Shown here: positions 32,777-40,501 of the stretch, one piece after another
How positions within the stretch are numbered: the stretch's first letter is position 1
Layout of the letters: every line of letters starts with the position of its first letter
Source: Lachnospiraceae bacterium
Lineage (GTDB): Bacteria > Bacillota > Clostridia > Lachnospirales > Lachnospiraceae
Direction: 5' to 3'
DNA: 64,000 bases
NCBI GenBank assembly: GCA_017432565.1
Contig: JAFRIW010000050.1
Coordinates: 1 to 64,000 of the forward strand
Notes under the pieces: generated by a model
What the model saw: the letters and a program-made list of their open reading frames with translations, nothing else
What the model was told of the DNA's origin: nothing
Databases searched by the model: none
Made by a program: the position numbers and the translations under genes

Positions 32777-35278
32777 ATGGCAGATAATTTACCCAGAGGC
32801 AGGCAGAAAAATGTGACCGGGCAGGGAGCCGGTGTCCATCGCCGCGGCAGCGGGACCGGCGCGGGGCCGGTCGGCAGCGGATCCTATATGAGTTCTTCCG
32901 GGGCCCCGGGTCCTGCGGGAGGAGGAAAGCGTTCCGGCGGACGTCCTTCGCTTCTTACGATTATTATTATCCTGGCGGTCATGATGATGGGCGGCGGCGG
33001 AGCTCTGTCAGGGCTTCTCGGCGGCGGCGGAGCACAGCCCGCACAGCCTTCGCCGGCCTATACGCAGCAGAGCCCGGTGAACCAGCCCCAGACGACCACC
33101 ACGCAGCCTGCGCAGCCCGCTCAGCCTTCACAGAGCGTGCAGCAGCCGCAGACCACCACGTCCACGGGGACAGGTTCTTCTTCGTCGGGCTATAACAGCC
33201 TCTCCAGTCTGTTCGGCGGCTACAGCACAGCTTCCGCCGGCAGTGCGTCGAGCGGCTGGGTGATGGATCCGAACACAGGCAGTCTGAATTCCAGAGTGTC
33301 CGCGGATGCCCGCGGCAGATACACGCAGATCAAGGGAGACGGCACGGATACCTTCACTATCATGGTCTATATGTGCGGCACGGATCTGGAGTCCCGCAGC
33401 GGCATGGCGACCAATGATCTGATGGAGATGACCAAGGCCACGATCGGCAGCAATGTCAATCTGATCGTCTATACGGGCGGATGCCGCGCGTGGAAGAACA
33501 ATGTCATCAGCAGCCGGACCAATGAAATCTATCAGATCCAGGACGGTGGCTTGAAGCGCCTGGGTACTGCAGGCGCCAAGCCGATGACGGATCCCGCCAC
33601 GCTGACGGAATTCATCAAGTTCTGCGGTGAGAAATTCCCGGCGAACCGGACCGCGCTCATTTTCTGGGATCACGGCGGGGGCTCCATCACAGGCTACGGC
33701 TATGATGAGAAGTTCTCTTCCAGCGGCTCCATGAATCTCGCCGGCATCAACAGCGCGCTGAAAAACGCGGGTCTGAAGTACGATTTCATCGGCTTTGACA
33801 CCTGCCTGATGGCGACGATCGAAACCGCCCTGGTCCTGGATCAGTATGCGGATTATATGATTGCTTCCGAAGAGACCGAGCCCGGTGTGGGCTGGTATTA
33901 CACCAACTGGCTGACCGAGCTGTCGAAGAACACTTCGATGCCGACCATCGAGATCGGAAAGAAGATCGTGGATGACTTTGTGGACGTCTGCGAGCGCAGC
34001 TGCCCCGGACAGGGCACAACCCTCTCCGTCGTGGACCTGGCTGAGCTGGGACAGACGGTTCCGGCGAAGTTTTCGGCCTTCTCCTCCAACACGACTGAGA
34101 AAATCCGCAACGATGAGTATAAAGAGGTCTCGGATGCCCGGTATCTCTCCAGAGAATTTGCCAAGCAGACCGGCATCGACCAGATCGACCTGATCAATTT
34201 TGCAAACAATGTCGGCTCCGAAGAAGCCAATCAGCTGGTGCAGGCGCTGCTGTCTGCCGTGAAGTATAACCGCACGGGCCGCAGCATGACCAACGCCTAC
34301 GGCCTGTCTGTCTACTTCCCTTACCGGAAGACGAGCACGGTCAGCAAGGCAGTCAAGACTTATCAGGAAATCGGTCTGGATGAAGAGTACACCCGCTGCA
34401 TCCGCGAATTCGCCAGCATGGAAGTCAGCGGACAGGTTGCCTCCGGCTCCGGACAGTCTCCGATTCCGTCTCTGCTGGGCGGCGGTCTCGGCGGCGGCAG
34501 CAGTACGCAGTCTCAGGAACAGATCCTGCAGCTGCTCTCCACGTTCCTCGGCAGCGGCGGAAGCGGCCTCTCCTCTTCGGATCTGGGCTTCTTCGACCGG
34601 AGCATCATGGAAGACGAGCACGCGATGGGATATCTGGCCGCAAACCAGTTTGATCCCGGACAGCTCACCTGGACGGAAGAGGACGGCAAGTACAAGATCA
34701 TCCTTTCCGACGACCAGAAGAAACTGGTGCAGCAGGTTGATCTGAACATGTATGTCGACGACGGCGAGGGTTATGTTGATCTGGGCCTGGACGCTTCCTG
34801 GGATGTCGACGAGGAAGGAAACCTGGTTGCGGATCCGGGAGAGACATGGCTGTCGATCAACAATCAGCCGGTCGCCTACTATCATGTGTCGACGATCGAG
34901 GACGGAGACGATTACAAGATTATGGGATATGTCCCGGCTATGCTGAACGACGAGCGCGTACAGCTGATTCTGCTGTTTACGGACGAGCAGCCGGAAGGCT
35001 ATATCGCCGGCGCACAGCCTGTTTATGAGGCAGATCAGACAGAGACGGTCTCCCGTGGCCTGATCGAGCTGCAGCCGGGCGATAAGCTCGACTTCCTGTG
35101 CGATTTCTATTCTTACTCGCAGGAATTCCAGGACAGCTACTATCTGGGCGAGCCGATGACAGTGACCGACAATATGGTCATCAGCGACACGCTGCTGGGC
35201 GATCAGAAGACCATTGAGATCTATCGCTTCACGGATATTTACAATAACAATTACTGGACCGAATTTGTACCGAGATAA
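32777..35278 (+). CDS. Clostripain-family (C11) cysteine peptidase, membrane anchored
   Basis: 833 residues from ATG 32777, which has AAGGGAGGAAAG; an upstream in-frame ATG at 32714 lacks one. A short Gly/Ser/Arg-rich cytoplasmic segment is followed by a membrane helix (about residues 57-75) and a Gln/Pro/Thr/Ser-rich spacer. The peptidase domain follows with the C11 dyad His299 (WDHGGGS) and Cys343 (GFDTCLMA). A Gly/Ser-rich linker near 560-595 leads to a C-terminal beta-rich region of about 230 residues of unknown role. C11 enzymes cleave after Arg or Lys. The topology places the protease outside the cell. Confidence 0.88.
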   Translation: MADNLPRGRQKNVTGQGAGVHRRGSGTGAGPVGSGSYMSSSGAPGPAGGGKRSGGRPSLLTIIIILAVMMMGGGGALSGLLGGGGAQPAQPSPAYTQQSPVNQPQTTTTQPAQPAQPSQSVQQPQTTTSTGTGSSSSGYNSLSSLFGGYSTASAGSASSGWVMDPNTGSLNSRVSADARGRYTQIKGDGTDTFTIMVYMCGTDLESRSGMATNDLMEMTKATIGSNVNLIVYTGGCRAWKNNVISSRTNEIYQIQDGGLKRLGTAGAKPMTDPATLTEFIKFCGEKFPANRTALIFWDHGGGSITGYGYDEKFSSSGSMNLAGINSALKNAGLKYDFIGFDTCLMATIETALVLDQYADYMIASEETEPGVGWYYTNWLTELSKNTSMPTIEIGKKIVDDFVDVCERSCPGQGTTLSVVDLAELGQTVPAKFSAFSSNTTEKIRNDEYKEVSDARYLSREFAKQTGIDQIDLINFANNVGSEEANQLVQALLSAVKYNRTGRSMTNAYGLSVYFPYRKTSTVSKAVKTYQEIGLDEEYTRCIREFASMEVSGQVASGSGQSPIPSLLGGGLGGGSSTQSQEQILQLLSTFLGSGGSGLSSSDLGFFDRSIMEDEHAMGYLAANQFDPGQLTWTEEDGKYKIILSDDQKKLVQQVDLNMYVDDGEGYVDLGLDASWDVDEEGNLVADPGETWLSINNQPVAYYHVSTIEDGDDYKIMGYVPAMLNDERVQLILLFTDEQPEGYIAGAQPVYEADQTETVSRGLIELQPGDKLDFLCDFYSYSQEFQDSYYLGEPMTVTDNMVISDTLLGDQKTIEIYRFTDIYNNNYWTEFVPR

Positions 35279-35314
35279 GATCCGCTGCAACACTGAGCAG
35301 AAAGGAGTCAGTCC

Positions 35315-35923
35315 ATGAGTTATCCAGTTATTACCATCAGCCGTGAGTTCGGCGCGGGAGGCCGCTCAATTGCCAGACGCCTCTCCGAGGAGCTGGGCAT
35401 TCCTTACTACGATAAGGACATCGTGGCCAGGGCAGCCGAGAAGAGCGGCTACACGAAGGAAGAAATCGAGCGGGAAGGCGAGGACATCAGCCGCGCCAGC
35501 CATATGCTGGGAGGTTTCCTCTCGTTCGGCGCGGCAGCCGGCTACAACAATCAGTACGATGAGATTTTCCGCGCACAGGCCAAAGCCATTCTGGAGTTTG
35601 CCCAGTCGCCATGCATTCTGGTAGGACGCTGTGCGGATTCCATTCTGCGGGAAGCCGGGATTGACTGCTTCAACGTATTCCTGTACGCAGATCTGGAGCA
35701 CCGGGTGCACCGCATTGAAGAGCGGGATCACGAGCAGGGCGCCAAGGTCCGCAAAATGGTGGACAAGCGCGACCAGCAGAGAAAAGAGTATTACAAGGTC
35801 TATACGGGAAGTGAGCTCGGCGACTATCACAACTATGACATCAGCCTGGATACGGGTGTCATCGGATATGATCAGTGCGTGGAAATTATCGCGGGAATCG
35901 TCCGCCGCAGAGCACAGCAGTAA
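35315..35923 (+). CDS. Cytidylate kinase-like protein
   Basis: 202 residues of the cytidylate kinase-like family (PF13189). The P-loop is present in the form SREFGAGGRSIAR, with a LID-like region (DKRDQQRKEYYKVYTG) and LVGRCAD. Such proteins are frequent in gut Clostridia beside true Cmk. Nucleotide monophosphate kinase activity is likely but the substrate is unproven. It lies 37 bases after the clostripain-like gene with an AAAGGAG site. Confidence 0.85.
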   Translation: MSYPVITISREFGAGGRSIARRLSEELGIPYYDKDIVARAAEKSGYTKEEIEREGEDISRASHMLGGFLSFGAAAGYNNQYDEIFRAQAKAILEFAQSPCILVGRCADSILREAGIDCFNVFLYADLEHRVHRIEERDHEQGAKVRKMVDKRDQQRKEYYKVYTGSELGDYHNYDISLDTGVIGYDQCVEIIAGIVRRRAQQ

Positions 35924-35934
35924 GGCAGAAACCG

Positions 35935-35983
35935 AAAAAAGCAGGAAGCGGTCCTACTCCGAAAGGATGCGGATCGCTTCCTG
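35935..35983 (-). terminator. Terminator of the HD-domain gene (minus strand)
   Basis: CAGGAAGCG (35942-35950) pairs with CGCTTCCTG (35975-35983). On the minus strand the stem is followed by a six-T run (35935-35940). The stem includes the last codons of the HD gene. Confidence 0.8.
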
Positions 35984-36403
35984 ATATTCTGCAAGTTTTG
36001 CCTCATGCTCGGGTGTGATCTGATCCATGCGGGCAGCCGTGCTGTTGTGGTACAGATCTGCCAGTTTGACTTTTCTGGCCAGCGGGTTGGACTTCAGTGA
36101 GCGGATATAATCGAGATAAGGGGTGGTCAGATCGTGTGTCAGGAGGCGCAGGGCGGTCATGACTTCCTCCGGAAAACCGGCCTTCTCAAGGTCTTCGAAG
36201 GTATAATCCGTGTCCTCAACGACATCGTGCAGCAGCGCGGTACAGACTTCAATTTCCGTATCCATCTGTTCCGCCACGTGGAACGGGTGGAGAAGATAAG
36301 GAAGTCCGCTCTTGTCGAGCTGCCCCTGATGCGCACTGCAGCACAGCTTCAGTGCTTTTTTTGTAAGAGGAGTGTAGATCATTCCGGTCTGTTTCAATTC
36401 CAT
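35954..36403 (-). CDS. Small HD-domain hydrolase (RelA/SpoT hydrolase-like)
   Basis: 149 residues covering only the HD phosphohydrolase domain. Metal-site motifs are seen as the His of CCSAHQGQ, PYLLHPFHVAE, then LLHDVVEDTDYT and a late Asp in VKLADLYHNS. The layout resembles the hydrolase half of SpoT and the small alarmone hydrolases of the Mesh1/SAH type, without synthetase, TGS or ACT domains. Hydrolysis of (p)ppGpp is plausible but not certain. It converges on the cytidylate kinase-like gene and shares its terminator region. Confidence 0.8.
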   Translation of the reverse strand: MELKQTGMIYTPLTKKALKLCCSAHQGQLDKSGLPYLLHPFHVAEQMDTEIEVCTALLHDVVEDTDYTFEDLEKAGFPEEVMTALRLLTHDLTTPYLDYIRSLKSNPLARKVKLADLYHNSTAARMDQITPEHEAKLAEYQEAIRILSE

Positions 36404-36569
36404 AAATGCCCTCCTGTATCTTTAGAATATCACGCGCGGACTCGGAATGTCATCCCTAAGCTTTTTTCAGAGAGATTTGACATTTTTCGTTGAAATTCAG
36501 GATGAATATGATCGGTTTTACGAATTGACGTATAGTGCGAAATAAAATTACGAAAAAGGAGAAGAGCCC

Positions 36570-36890
36570 ATGAACAGCAGCCAGAGATTCAGTGTGGATG
36601 AGGTTTTGGACGGCCTCAGGAAAGCGGCCCGCAGCGACAGCGGTCTGCTGGACAGACTTCTTGAGACGCAGAACGCGGCCAACCCGGTCAGCACCTTCTG
36701 CGGGATTGCCGCAGAGCTGGGCTTTCCGATCGCCGAGATGGATCTGATCTGTGCGGGAGAGGACTATTACGCCGCGATGCGCAGAAGCACCAACGGCGGC
36801 GGAGAAAACTCCCCGCTGCTCGAAGGAGAAGACGATTATTACGAGCTTTTTATGGGTGAGCTCAGGGCGATGAAAAAAGAGATGGCCTGA
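36570..36890 (+). CDS. Small acidic protein, Nif11-like leader candidate
   Basis: 106 residues with AAAAAGGAGAAG before the ATG. The layout resembles Nif11-type peptides: an N-terminal FSVDEVLDGLRKAA helix, a LLDRLL segment, then GIAAELGFPIAEMDLI like the conserved AxExGF region. A Gly-rich STNGGGENSP follows and then an acidic tail with DDYYELF. Nif11 proteins serve as leader/precursor peptides of modified natural products, where a Gly-Gly site precedes the core. The tail here contains no Cys and few Ser or Thr, which argues against a thioether product. No modifying enzyme is adjacent. It may simply be a conserved small protein of the Lachnospiraceae. Confidence 0.6.
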   Translation: MNSSQRFSVDEVLDGLRKAARSDSGLLDRLLETQNAANPVSTFCGIAAELGFPIAEMDLICAGEDYYAAMRRSTNGGGENSPLLEGEDDYYELFMGELRAMKKEMA

Positions 36891-36926
36891 GGCCGGAACA
36901 GGCCGGCCGGTCAGCCGGGCTATCCT

Positions 36927-37826
36927 TTACCTGTCAAACCAGCCGGAGAGATCCACATCGTCCACCAGCAGGCCGTGGACCACGAAGCGCTGCGTGCCGC
37001 CGGCCGCGCCGGAGCAGGTGGAGAGCGTCACGATCGGAAGGATTTCCTTTCCGGGATCCAGCTCTGTCTGACGGATGGATTTCTTCGCAATCATTTCCAT
37101 GTACGCGTGGTAATCTTCTTCGGTGTAGAACAGGCGGTAGGTATCGCTCGTCGAATGCGTGACATAGCAGGAGTAGACCTGGTAGGTTGCGCGGTGGCCG
37201 TTCGGCAGGAAAATGTAGAAATACTGCTCGCCCTCGCAATCCTTGCCGGTGAAGTATTTCTGCATGGATCCGAACATGGAGCCGTTCTTCATGTTGTGGC
37301 CGTAGATAAAGGTGTTGTAATCCGAGAAATCAGGCTTGTTCTCGAAATCCATGAACACGGAGCCGCTGCTGTTGTACTCGCCGCTGAAGGTGTGGTGCAG
37401 ATAATAATCATTATCCTCTCCCTTCAGGACCGGGTAATTGATGCCGGCACCGTCCAGCAGAAGCCAGCCGATCACGTCCTCGTTTTCCGCCTGCAGCGCG
37501 TCAAAATCGATCTTCAGAATCCGCCCGCGCACCAGCTGGTTGTGGGCGTGGACAGACGACGAAGAAGATTCCGCCGCCTCCTCGGAGGAGCCTTCCTGTA
37601 CATCTGCGGGAATTTCGTCTTCAACAGAAACAGCGTATGTATCTGCCAGATCGTCATATTCCTTTTCGGCGACATTGTAATTGTGTACGATGGTATAGGC
37701 CTTGTATCCGGAAAAGCTGAAGACGCCCATGAGAAACAGGATCAGCAGCAGGAAGAAGATAAATCCGTCTTCCTCCTTCAGCTTGCGGAGTGTATCGGAA
37801 AGAATGGCTGAAAAGAACTTTTTCAT
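36927..37826 (-). CDS. srtB: Class B sortase
   Basis: 299 residues from the ATG at 37826; longer readings upstream run antisense into truA. A membrane helix near residues 25-45 follows a short cytoplasmic stretch. The sortase triad is visible: His177 (YGHNMKNGSMF), Cys271 (TLSTCSG) and Arg280 (TQRF). Class B sortases attach specialised substrates to peptidoglycan or, in Clostridia, act as the general anchoring enzyme. No protein with a sorting signal was seen in the window, so its substrates are elsewhere. It is divergent from truA with overlapping promoters. Confidence 0.93.
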   Translation of the reverse strand: MKKFFSAILSDTLRKLKEEDGFIFFLLLILFLMGVFSFSGYKAYTIVHNYNVAEKEYDDLADTYAVSVEDEIPADVQEGSSEEAAESSSSSVHAHNQLVRGRILKIDFDALQAENEDVIGWLLLDGAGINYPVLKGEDNDYYLHHTFSGEYNSSGSVFMDFENKPDFSDYNTFIYGHNMKNGSMFGSMQKYFTGKDCEGEQYFYIFLPNGHRATYQVYSCYVTHSTSDTYRLFYTEEDYHAYMEMIAKKSIRQTELDPGKEILPIVTLSTCSGAAGGTQRFVVHGLLVDDVDLSGWFDR

Positions 37827-37878
37827 CACTGTAAGAGTACCTCTTTCATAGACAGAACGACTGCATGAGCGCTTTACT

Positions 37879-37921
37879 TTGCTCAGACTTTCATTATACA
37901 TAGAATCGGACAGGCAGGCAA
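37879..37921. promoter_or_regulatory. Overlapping divergent promoters for srtB and truA
   Basis: Minus strand: TTGCCT (37921-37916), 17 bases, TATAAT (37898-37893) towards srtB. Plus strand: TTGCTC (37879-37884), 16 bases, TAGAAT (37901-37906) towards truA. The two -10 boxes are only 2 bases apart, so polymerase cannot sit on both at once. Confidence 0.65.
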
Positions 37922-37925
37922 ATTC

Positions 37926-38687
37926 ATGAAGAACTACAAGATGATTGTGAGTTATGACGGAACCCGGTATTCCGGCTGGGAGCACCAGCCCGGGAAGGAT
38001 CTGACCATCCAGGGCAAGCTCGAGAGCGTGCTGGAGGCCATGGAGACGGGAGAACACCCGGATGCGCAGCCGCGCCGGATCACCGTGATCGGCGCGGGCC
38101 GGACGGATGCGGGTGTGCACGCGCGCGCAATGACCTGCAATGCGCTGCTGGAGACGGATAAGACGGAGGAAGAAATTCAGGCCTATATGAACCGCTACCT
38201 GCCGGACGACATCAGCGTGAATGAGGTCAGAATCTGTGCCGACCGGTTTCACAGCCGCTTCAAGGCCATCGGGAAGACGTACCGGTACACGCTCTGGTGC
38301 GGCCCGGCAAAGCCGGTTTTTGACAGAAAATATGTGACGGTGCTGAGCGAACGGCCCGATACGGAGAAAATGCGGGAGGCCGCGGAGCTTCTCACAGGCA
38401 TGCATGATTATAAAAGCTTCTGCGGCAATCCGAAAATGAAGAAACAGACGATCCGGGTCGTGGACACGATCCGGATCGAGGAGAGCGGGAATTATATCCG
38501 CCTGTATTTTCATGGAAACGGGTTCCTTCAGAATATGGTCCGGATCATGACCGGGACCCTTCTGGAGGTGGGCTTCGGAAAGCGCGAGCCTTCGGAGATG
38601 ACAGGGATCCTTGAAGCCCTGGACCGGCGCAAGGCCGGGCCGACGGCGCCCGCACAGGGTCTGACCCTGATGAAGGTGGATTACTGA
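37926..38687 (+). CDS. truA: tRNA pseudouridine synthase A
   Basis: Makes pseudouridine at positions 38-40 of the tRNA anticodon stem. The catalytic Asp lies in GAGRTDAGVHA. Other family stretches are YDGTRYSGW near the start, FHSRF and GNGFLQNMVRIMTGTLLEVG. The 253-residue length is normal. The start is only about 13 bases after its -10 box and has no clear ribosome binding site, so the leader must be very short. Confidence 0.95.
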   Translation: MKNYKMIVSYDGTRYSGWEHQPGKDLTIQGKLESVLEAMETGEHPDAQPRRITVIGAGRTDAGVHARAMTCNALLETDKTEEEIQAYMNRYLPDDISVNEVRICADRFHSRFKAIGKTYRYTLWCGPAKPVFDRKYVTVLSERPDTEKMREAAELLTGMHDYKSFCGNPKMKKQTIRVVDTIRIEESGNYIRLYFHGNGFLQNMVRIMTGTLLEVGFGKREPSEMTGILEALDRRKAGPTAPAQGLTLMKVDY

Positions 38688-38690
38688 CCC

Positions 38691-39404
38691 TCAGGTCAGT
38701 CCTTTATACCAGTAATAGAAGAGAATGGCCAGGGCGGAGACAGCGGTCAGGAGAACGAGGACCAGGACATCGCGCCTGGTCATTTTCAGCTGTGTCGTTC
38801 CCGTGTAGGTCAGATTCATCCGGTTTGTGTGCGGCAGCAGGGCGCCGAAGAGCAGAACCAGAATCAGGGACTGGATGGGGAACATGACCAGGTTTTTGAT
38901 CATGCGCGGCATGGTGAAGAAAGTGTAGGATTTGCCGAGCACCATTTTATAGTAATAGATCATGATCACCGGGCTGATCATCAGGTTTACGATGATGGTG
39001 ACGGCAAAGCGTCCCAGCATCACCCGCAGCGTCGTGATTTTGGCCCGGTAGTAGAACAGGGCAAACAGGACGCCGCCGGCGATCTCCTCGAAAATAAACG
39101 GGAAGAAGTAGGCGCCGGACGGAAACAGCAGAGCGCCCAGCGTGTCGCTGATTGCGGAGGTGAAAATGGCCATCACGGGTCCGTAAATCAGGGATCCCAG
39201 CGCGTTGATGATGAAGCCGAAGGTGATGTTCAGGCTCGGTCCGATGGGAATGGAAAGGGACTTGACGGCGATGCGCAGTGCGGTCAGCACGCCGGCGATG
39301 ACCAGCATGCGCGTGGATTTCATCTCCAGTGCCGCCAGCTTCCAGTACTGCGCCGAAAAGGGGGTATCAAACAGGCTGCGGTCTTGTTCATTGTTCTGTT
39401 TCAT
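38691..39404 (-). CDS. folT: Folate-type ECF transporter S component
   Basis: The substrate-binding membrane protein of an energy-coupling-factor vitamin transporter. The 237 residues show about six membrane helices. The conserved S-component helix (ALRIAVKSLSIPIGPSLNITF) and following glycine-rich LGSLIYGPVMAI match the folate family. The upstream THF riboswitch supports folate as substrate. It needs the shared ECF ATPases and EcfT, which are not in this window. The first 28 residues are a hydrophilic extension. AGGAGT precedes the ATG. Confidence 0.92.
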   Translation of the reverse strand: MKQNNEQDRSLFDTPFSAQYWKLAALEMKSTRMLVIAGVLTALRIAVKSLSIPIGPSLNITFGFIINALGSLIYGPVMAIFTSAISDTLGALLFPSGAYFFPFIFEEIAGGVLFALFYYRAKITTLRVMLGRFAVTIIVNLMISPVIMIYYYKMVLGKSYTFFTMPRMIKNLVMFPIQSLILVLLFGALLPHTNRMNLTYTGTTQLKMTRRDVLVLVLLTAVSALAILFYYWYKGLT

Positions 39405-39481
39405 AAAAAACTCCTTTCACTGATGTGTCCGGCAGCTCCGGAAATCCGGGTCGCCGCATCAGGAAAGGATCTTCCGCATGC

Positions 39482-39597
39482 GGCAGCGGGATGCAGACTT
39501 TGTACTGCAGATCAGCTGATCATTTCGTTCAGAAAACAACTCCCCGTTTTTCTGACACTGACGTATAGTACGTATACACACAAAGTCCTACTCTGCC
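39482..39597 (-). promoter_or_regulatory. Tetrahydrofolate (THF) riboswitch before folT
   Basis: On the minus strand the leader reads GGCAGAGTAGGACTTTGT at the 5' side and ACAAAGTC, TGCATCC, CGCTGCC at the 3' side. The closing pair GGCAG/CTGCC, the inner helix GACTTTGT/ACAAAGTC, the AGAGTAG junction and the 3' GCATCC element match the THF riboswitch consensus. A hairpin-forming stretch (39422-39480) between aptamer and start codon probably forms the expression platform. Binding of reduced folate would lower expression of the folate transporter. Confidence 0.88.
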
Positions 39598-39640
39598 ATG
39601 GACGTTATTCGATTGGGTACTGCCCTCGCAGTTCACATAC

Positions 39641-39668
39641 AGTGTAGCAGGAACAGGGTGCGTGTCAA
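39641..39668 (-). promoter_or_regulatory. Promoter of the folT riboswitch transcript
   Basis: On the minus strand a perfect TTGACA (39668-39663), 16 bases and TACACT (39646-39641). The transcript would start near 39634, about 37 bases before the aptamer. Confidence 0.8.
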
Positions 39669-39677
39669 TAAAAATTT

Positions 39678-39686
39678 TGTTACAAT
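39678..39686 (+). promoter_or_regulatory. Extended -10 directly before a probably leaderless gene
   Basis: TGTTACAAT: TG, one base and TACAAT (39681-39686). Only 8 bases separate it from the ATG at 39695. It faces the folT promoter divergently. Confidence 0.55.
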
Positions 39687-39694
39687 AGTCTATT

Positions 39695-40486
39695 ATGGTA
39701 TCCGGTAGATCGACAAATAAACAGATCCGGCGCGGCAGGCGCTTCCATCTCCTGGACGGAATCCGGGGAATCACACTGATCAGTATGATTCTCTATCACG
39801 CGTCCTGGGACGCGGTTTATCTGCTGGGAGCAGACTGGGCGTGGTACAGGGGACCGGCGGCACACCTCTGGCAGCAGAGCATCTGCTGGACTTTTATCCT
39901 GCTCTCCGGGTTCTGCATTCCGTTTTCGGTACACCGGTGGAAGCGCGCGCTGACTGTCTTCGCCTGCGGGCTGCTGGTGACGGCGGTGACCACTCTGCTT
40001 ATGCCGCAGGACCGGATTATTTTCGGTGTCCTGACCTTTCTTGGCAGTGCGATGCTGATCATGGCCGCCTTCGGGAAAAATCTGTTCGAAGCGATACCGC
40101 CGGTTCCGGGACTGATCCTGAACGCGCTGCTGTTTCTTGTCACGCGGCCTGTCAACACGGGCTTTATCGGGATTCTGGAGAAGCCGGTGATCGGGCTGCC
40201 GGCGGCCTGGTACCATGGTTATGCCGCGACGTATCTGGGCTTTACCGATCCGTCGTTTGATTCAGCAGATTATTTTTCACTGATTCCCTGGCTGTTCCTG
40301 TTTCTGTGCGGGTATTATCTCAGCAGACTCGTGATGCCCCGGATGAGGGAAAGAGGGGGGCTTCTGTTCTGCAGAATTCCCGCAGCGGACTGGATGGGAA
40401 AGCATTCCCTGCTGATTTATCTCCTGCATCAGCCGGTCCTGTATATGTTTGTTTTGCTGGTGCAGGCGCTCAGAGGCGGACTGTAA
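39695..40486 (+). CDS. Membrane acyltransferase-type protein (heparan glucosaminide N-acetyltransferase domain, DUF1624)
   Basis: 263 residues with about seven membrane helices. The opening FHLLDGIRGITLISMILYHASWD is the hallmark of the DUF1624/HGSNAT catalytic domain, in which a conserved His (here in ILYHASWD) carries the acetyl group from cytoplasmic acetyl-CoA across the membrane. The C-terminus has the typical GKHSLLIYLLHQP. It may acetylate an envelope sugar. The ATG lies 8 bases after an extended -10 and no ribosome binding site is visible, so the mRNA may be leaderless. murT follows 15 bases later. Confidence 0.82.
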   Translation: MVSGRSTNKQIRRGRRFHLLDGIRGITLISMILYHASWDAVYLLGADWAWYRGPAAHLWQQSICWTFILLSGFCIPFSVHRWKRALTVFACGLLVTAVTTLLMPQDRIIFGVLTFLGSAMLIMAAFGKNLFEAIPPVPGLILNALLFLVTRPVNTGFIGILEKPVIGLPAAWYHGYAATYLGFTDPSFDSADYFSLIPWLFLFLCGYYLSRLVMPRMRERGGLLFCRIPAADWMGKHSLLIYLLHQPVLYMFVLLVQALRGGL

Positions 40487-40501
40487 AAAAGCGGAGGTTT
40501 T

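Noticed and set aside
33128..35293. Long minus-strand open frame (721 codons) opposite the clostripain-like gene
   Set aside because: The sense strand has an intact C11 peptidase with a promoter and ribosome binding site; the antisense product is low in recognisable structure.
37827..38513. N-terminal extension of the sortase frame
   Set aside because: It is antisense to truA and comes before a normal sortase start with its own membrane helix.
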